A DNA stretch of 20,262 bases from Acetofilamentum sp. (GTDB lineage Bacteria; Bacteroidota; Bacteroidia; Bacteroidales; JAFGUD01). The stretch spans positions 1 to 20,262 of the forward strand of contig DYKL01000019.1 of the NCBI GenBank assembly GCA_020722645.1, given 5' to 3'. The translations under genes and the position numbers were made by a program. The notes beneath the pieces are model-generated. The model was not told where the DNA came from. It ran no database searches and saw only the letters and a list, made by a program, of their open reading frames with translations. Positions 16,386-20,262 of this stretch are shown one piece after another (within the stretch, counting starts at the first letter, position 1; each line of letters opens with the position of its first letter).

Positions 16386-16417
16386 TATGCGAATTTAATA
16401 TAATTTTTTTATCTTTG
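16386..16417 (+). promoter_or_regulatory. Probable promoter of the xanthine dehydrogenase operon
   Basis: The -7 box TATCTTTG (16410-16417) matches TAnnTTTG. TATG (16386-16389) sits 20 nt upstream as a near-consensus -33 box. The expected start site near 16424 leaves a leader of about 40 nt before ATG 16464. I see no operator or riboswitch in that leader. Confidence 0.55.
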
Positions 16418-16463
16418 TAAACACTCAATTTTTTTTAACAAACATAAACACTCTAAATATACG

Positions 16464-17876
16464 ATGAATAAGATTTCATTTGTCTTTAACGACGTTATAA
16501 CAACTATTGATTTCAGTTTGGGAGAATATTCCCCAACAAACACTTTGCTGGAATTCATAAGGAGTAAAGAAAACCGCAAAGGTACAAAAGAAGGCTGCAA
16601 TGAAGGAGATTGCGGTGCTTGTACAGTTATTTTAATCGAACTGATTAACCAAAAAATAAAATTCAGAGCTATTAATTCGTGTGTCATTTTTCTGCCTGCT
16701 ATTCACGGTAAACAAATATTGACGATAGAAGATGTAGGAAAGGAAGAAAATTTAAACCCTGTTCAGGAATTGTTTATAAAACATCACGCTTCACAATGTG
16801 GTTTTTGCACACCCGGTTTTATAATGTCTTTGTTAGCTCAAAAAATAGATAAACCCAATTCGTCTAAAGAAGAACTTATTGAAGCAATTACAGGTAATTT
16901 ATGCCGTTGCACCGGATACAGACCAATTGTTGATGCTACAACAGAAATTTCAAATTTACCTGAATTAACTATTCCAAAAGGATTAATCAGAACAGATTTA
17001 TTAAACCAAATTCAAAAGGCTGAACCAATAAATATTGAAACTGCAGAAAATAAATATTTACTTCCTTTTACTTTTTCAGATGCTTTAAAAATGAAGTTTA
17101 AAAATTCTGATGCCGTTATTACAAGCGGGGGGACTGATTTGGTGCTGACTGTTACAAAAAGAAAAGAAAAATTACCCAAAGTTATTGATATTTCTGCAAT
17201 TGAAGAAATACAATATATTAAAGAGAAAGATAATAAACTTGAAATTGGAGCAGGAACAAAAATTGAAGATATTTATCAATATTCAAAGAATAATTTTTCT
17301 GCATTATCAGAAATTTTAAGTGTTTTTGGTGCAAAACAAATCAGAAACAGAGCCACAATAGGAGGAAATTTAGCAACTGCATCGCCAATTGGAGATATTC
17401 TTCCTGTTTTATATGCATATAATGCTAATATTATACTTTCATCATCTGAAAAAGAAAGAAAAGTTAATATTAACGATTTTATAATTGGGTACCGTAAAAC
17501 AGTTTTATCTTCAAATGAGTTGATTAAAGCCGTTGAGATTCCTTTTGTTGCAGAAAATCAAATTGTTAAGTCTTATAAAATTTCAAAAAGATTTAATCTT
17601 GACATTTCTACTGTTAGCGCAGGTTTTTCGATTATTAAAAATGATAAATTAGTAGAAAACATTGTGCTTTGCTACGGCGGTATGGCAGAAAAACCTAAAA
17701 GAGCTGTTGAAACGGAAAAATTTTTGATAGGTAAAGAGTTAAATTATGAAAATATTGAAAAAGCTGTAATTATTTTGGAAAAAGAATTCAAACCACTTAC
17801 AGATGCTCGTTCAAGCAATGAAGCAAGAACAATTATGGCAAAAAATTTATTAATTAAATTTTTTCAAGAAATCTAA
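16464..17876 (+). CDS. xdhA: Xanthine dehydrogenase small subunit (2Fe-2S and FAD domains)
   Basis: This is the electron-transfer subunit of a molybdenum hydroxylase, passing electrons from the molybdopterin site through two [2Fe-2S] clusters to FAD and then NAD+. In 470 residues, the plant-ferredoxin-like cluster uses C45, C50, C53 (GCNEGDCGAC) and C73. The second cluster uses C112 and C115 (QCGFCTPGF) and C147 and C149 (CRCTGYRP). The FAD-binding domain follows from about residue 195, with TSGGTD (220-225) and IGGNLATASPIGD (299-311), then the C-terminal CO-dehydrogenase-flavoprotein-like domain. The fused cluster/FAD layout is that of bacterial XdhA. The large subunit gene begins 25 nt downstream, so the two form an operon. 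An XdhC-type cofactor chaperone is not in the window. Confidence 0.94.
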   Translation: MNKISFVFNDVITTIDFSLGEYSPTNTLLEFIRSKENRKGTKEGCNEGDCGACTVILIELINQKIKFRAINSCVIFLPAIHGKQILTIEDVGKEENLNPVQELFIKHHASQCGFCTPGFIMSLLAQKIDKPNSSKEELIEAITGNLCRCTGYRPIVDATTEISNLPELTIPKGLIRTDLLNQIQKAEPINIETAENKYLLPFTFSDALKMKFKNSDAVITSGGTDLVLTVTKRKEKLPKVIDISAIEEIQYIKEKDNKLEIGAGTKIEDIYQYSKNNFSALSEILSVFGAKQIRNRATIGGNLATASPIGDILPVLYAYNANIILSSSEKERKVNINDFIIGYRKTVLSSNELIKAVEIPFVAENQIVKSYKISKRFNLDISTVSAGFSIIKNDKLVENIVLCYGGMAEKPKRAVETEKFLIGKELNYENIEKAVIILEKEFKPLTDARSSNEARTIMAKNLLIKFFQEI

Positions 17877-17901
17877 TTTTAAACAAATAAAACATTTCAA
17901 T

Positions 17902-20217
17902 ATGAATCAACAATATCACGAGAGTGCTTTATTTCACGTTACAGGAAAAGCTAAATATATTGACGATATAGTTATCAAACCCGAACCTCTTTTATGTTAT
18001 GCTTATACAAGTCCTATCGCAAAAGGAAAAATAAAAAGCTATGACTTATCCGAAGCAATAAAAGTTAAAGGAGTTCACACAATTCTTACTTATAAAGATA
18101 TTCCGGCAAAAAATTTAATAGGAGCCGTTAAACACGACGAACCGGTTTTAGCAGAACAGGAAATCAGTTTCATAGGGCAAGCAATTTTTTTGTTGGCTGT
18201 TGATACAGAAAAGGCTTTTCTAGAAGCAAAAAAGTTAATAAAAATCGAATTTGAGGAATTTGAACCCATAATTACAATAGAACAAGCTAAAAAAGCAGGC
18301 ACAAATTTAGAAACTCCAAGAAAAATTGAAAGAGGCGATATACAAAAGGGTTTTGATGAATCTGATTTTGTAATTGAAGGAATTTCAAATTCCGGTTCGC
18401 AGGAACAATGGTATTTAGAGACACAAACATCTTTGGTCGTCCCCGGAGAAGGAAACGAATTTAAAGTTTATTGCTCTACACAAAACCCGAATGAAACACA
18501 ATTATTAATTTCTGAAGTTTTGGGAATTGAAGCAAAAGAAATTGAAGTTGAGACAAGAAGAATGGGAGGCGCATTTGGAGGAAAAGAAACTCAAGCCGCA
18601 ATTTATGCAATTTGGGCAGCATTATTGGCTAAAAAGTTGCAAAAACCTGTCAAAGTAAGATTAGAAAGGCATAATGATCAACAAATCACAGGGAAAAGAC
18701 ATCCTTTTGAAAATTACTACAAAGTAGGTTTTAACAAAGACGGAAAAATTATTGCCGCTGATTTTGAACTTAATGCAAATGGCGGTGCTTTTGCTGATTT
18801 GAGTATGGCTATTCTTGAACGTGCAATGCTTCACGCTGAAAATTGTTATTTTATACCAAATATAAGAATAATTGGAAATGTATGGCTTACGAATTTGCCT
18901 CCAAATACTGCATTCAGAGGGTTTGGCGGTCCACAGGGTATTTTTAATATCGAATACATAGTTGAAAGAATAGCAAGAATGCTTAAAAAAGATGTTACAG
19001 AAGTACAATTTACAAATTTTTACGGCGAAAATGAAAACAATATTGCTCCATACGGACAGGTCATTTTAAATAATCATCTTTACAAAATAAAAGACAAATT
19101 ACTAGAAAGTGCTGAATATTTGAAAAGAAGAAAAGAAATTGATGAGTTTAATCTAAAGAATAAATATATTAAAAAAGGCATAGCCTTAACACCCGTTAAA
19201 TTCGGCATTTCCTTCACAACTGCATTTCTAAATCAAGCCGGTGCTCTTGTGAATATTTATTTAGACGGGAGCGTACTTGTTAATCACGGCGGTACTGAAA
19301 TGGGGCAAGGTTTATATACAAAAATTCAGAAAATTGCCGCTTCTGAGTTAGGAATTAATTTGAAAAAAGTTAAAGTAACTGCAACAAATACTTCAAAAGT
19401 ACCAAACGCATCGGCAACTGCTGCTTCAACCGGTACTGATATTAACGGAATGGCTGTAAAAGATGCTATCGACAAAATAAAAAAGAACATCGCAGAAATT
19501 GCTGCTGAAGAATTCAATAATTCTAACAATGACAGTTTAACAAAACCCGAAAATATATGCTTTGAGAACAACATTGTTTTTGATAAAAAAAATCCTGATA
19601 GAAAAATTGAGTTTAAAAAATTAATTCCAATAGTAAGAATAAAACGTAAAAGTCTTAGTTCTACCGGTTTTTATGCCACACCCGGAGTAGAATTTGACAG
19701 AACAAAAGGAACAGGAACTCCTTTCTTTTATTTTGCTTATGGTATGTGTTTTACCGAAGTTCAGGTCGATTTGCTAAGCGGTTACACAAAACTCCTTCGA
19801 GCAGACATACTACACGATGTTGGAGATACTCTAAATAAGGACATTGACATTGGTCAGATTGAAGGAGCTTATATTCAAGGAGTCGGTTGGTGTATTTTGG
19901 AAGACCAAAAATGGAATAATTCAGGGAAAAATATTACACCATCACCGGATACATATAAAATTCCGGGTATTAATGATATTCCGGCAGATTTTCGCGTTAA
20001 TTTGTTAGAAGGAGTACCCCACCCTTCTACAATAAAACGTAGTAAAGCCGTTGGAGAACCTCCGTTTGTTCTTGGGCTGTCTGCTTGGTTTGCAATAAAA
20101 GATGCTTTATGGGCTGTTTCGGCTTATGAAATAGAGCCTGATTTAAAATTTCCTGCAACTAATGAATATATTGTTGTCGCAACAGAAAAAATTTTATCAG
20201 AAATGAAAAAACAATAA
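17902..20217 (+). CDS. xdhB: Xanthine dehydrogenase large (molybdopterin) subunit
   Basis: This is the catalytic subunit that hydroxylates hypoxanthine/xanthine towards urate in purine breakdown. The 771 residues cover the whole molybdopterin-binding subunit. Visible active-site positions are Q167 (GSQEQWYLE), E229 in GGAFGGKE, R339 in NTAFRGFGGPQG and catalytic E719 in KAVGEPP. E229 and R339 align with bovine XDH Glu802 and Arg880, which recognise purine substrates and are replaced in aldehyde oxidases, so a purine substrate is favoured over an aldehyde. GTEMGQGLYTK is the conserved cofactor-contact segment. The ATG start fits the family start (ESALFHVTGKAKYIDDI). Complete within the window. 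No terminator is seen in the remaining 45 bases. Confidence 0.94.
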   Translation: MNQQYHESALFHVTGKAKYIDDIVIKPEPLLCYAYTSPIAKGKIKSYDLSEAIKVKGVHTILTYKDIPAKNLIGAVKHDEPVLAEQEISFIGQAIFLLAVDTEKAFLEAKKLIKIEFEEFEPIITIEQAKKAGTNLETPRKIERGDIQKGFDESDFVIEGISNSGSQEQWYLETQTSLVVPGEGNEFKVYCSTQNPNETQLLISEVLGIEAKEIEVETRRMGGAFGGKETQAAIYAIWAALLAKKLQKPVKVRLERHNDQQITGKRHPFENYYKVGFNKDGKIIAADFELNANGGAFADLSMAILERAMLHAENCYFIPNIRIIGNVWLTNLPPNTAFRGFGGPQGIFNIEYIVERIARMLKKDVTEVQFTNFYGENENNIAPYGQVILNNHLYKIKDKLLESAEYLKRRKEIDEFNLKNKYIKKGIALTPVKFGISFTTAFLNQAGALVNIYLDGSVLVNHGGTEMGQGLYTKIQKIAASELGINLKKVKVTATNTSKVPNASATAASTGTDINGMAVKDAIDKIKKNIAEIAAEEFNNSNNDSLTKPENICFENNIVFDKKNPDRKIEFKKLIPIVRIKRKSLSSTGFYATPGVEFDRTKGTGTPFFYFAYGMCFTEVQVDLLSGYTKLLRADILHDVGDTLNKDIDIGQIEGAYIQGVGWCILEDQKWNNSGKNITPSPDTYKIPGINDIPADFRVNLLEGVPHPSTIKRSKAVGEPPFVLGLSAWFAIKDALWAVSAYEIEPDLKFPATNEYIVVATEKILSEMKKQ

Positions 20218-20236
20218 TTCGTTAATTTTTCAATTA

Positions 20237-20262
20237 GCGTCATCCTGAGTGATAACGAAGGA
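20237..20262. repeat. Start of a dispersed intergenic repeat, cut by the window end
   Basis: The last 26 bases contain gtcatcctgag followed by taacgaagga. This resembles the GTCATCCTGAG...CGAAGGA(TCT) intergenic repeat that I recall from many Bacteroidota genomes, with an inverted-repeat character expected further on. Only its beginning is present, so its full form cannot be seen. Confidence 0.5.

Overview
The window looks like chromosomal DNA from an AT-rich member of the phylum Bacteroidota, probably Bacteroidales-like. Four things point there. Signal peptides end in the A/S-Q pattern common in that phylum. Shine-Dalgarno sequences are absent. Several genes have -7 boxes of the TAnnTTTG type, some with a TTTG-like -33 box. 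The gene content also fits: an OmpA protein with TPR, propeller and regulatory domains, a fused GH3/serine hydrolase, and a DPP-IV-type S9 peptidase. I ran no searches, so all family names rest on motifs read by eye.

Layout. Positions 1-2816 (minus strand) hold two tandem paralogous secreted TPR proteins. The copy at 1332-2816 is intact. The copy at 11-1075 is broken by one in-frame TAG and has a diverged, shortened tail. A 154-bp transposon-like element sits between them. gyrA (2855-5485, minus) lies just upstream of the intact TPR gene and may be cotranscribed with it. An S9 dipeptidyl-peptidase gene (5770-7986, plus) diverges from gyrA. It is followed by a second short element of the same transposon-like family and by a terminator shared with a convergent serine/threonine kinase gene (8209-9087, minus). 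A GH3 glycosidase/serine hydrolase fusion (9163-12111, plus) diverges from the kinase gene. tRNA-Val(UAC) (minus) follows, then a gene-free stretch with an evenly spaced array of hairpins, then pyrE (minus). Next come an OmpA-family TPR/PD40 protein (13268-15355, minus) and a small secreted protein with a carboxypeptidase-regulatory-like domain (15572-16324, minus). The window ends with a plus-strand operon for the small (2Fe-2S/FAD) and large (molybdopterin) subunits of a xanthine dehydrogenase-type enzyme, and with the first 26 bases of what looks like a dispersed intergenic repeat.

Most genes are ordinary housekeeping or cell-envelope functions: DNA supercoiling, pyrimidine and purine metabolism, peptide and peptidoglycan turnover, and outer membrane-peptidoglycan linkage. 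I see no phage, CRISPR, secretion or defence locus. The unusual material is small: two short inverted-repeat elements with apparent target-site duplications, a 37-nt-period hairpin array, a terminator-like hairpin directly in front of pyrE, and a recently broken paralogue whose central part is almost identical to its neighbour.
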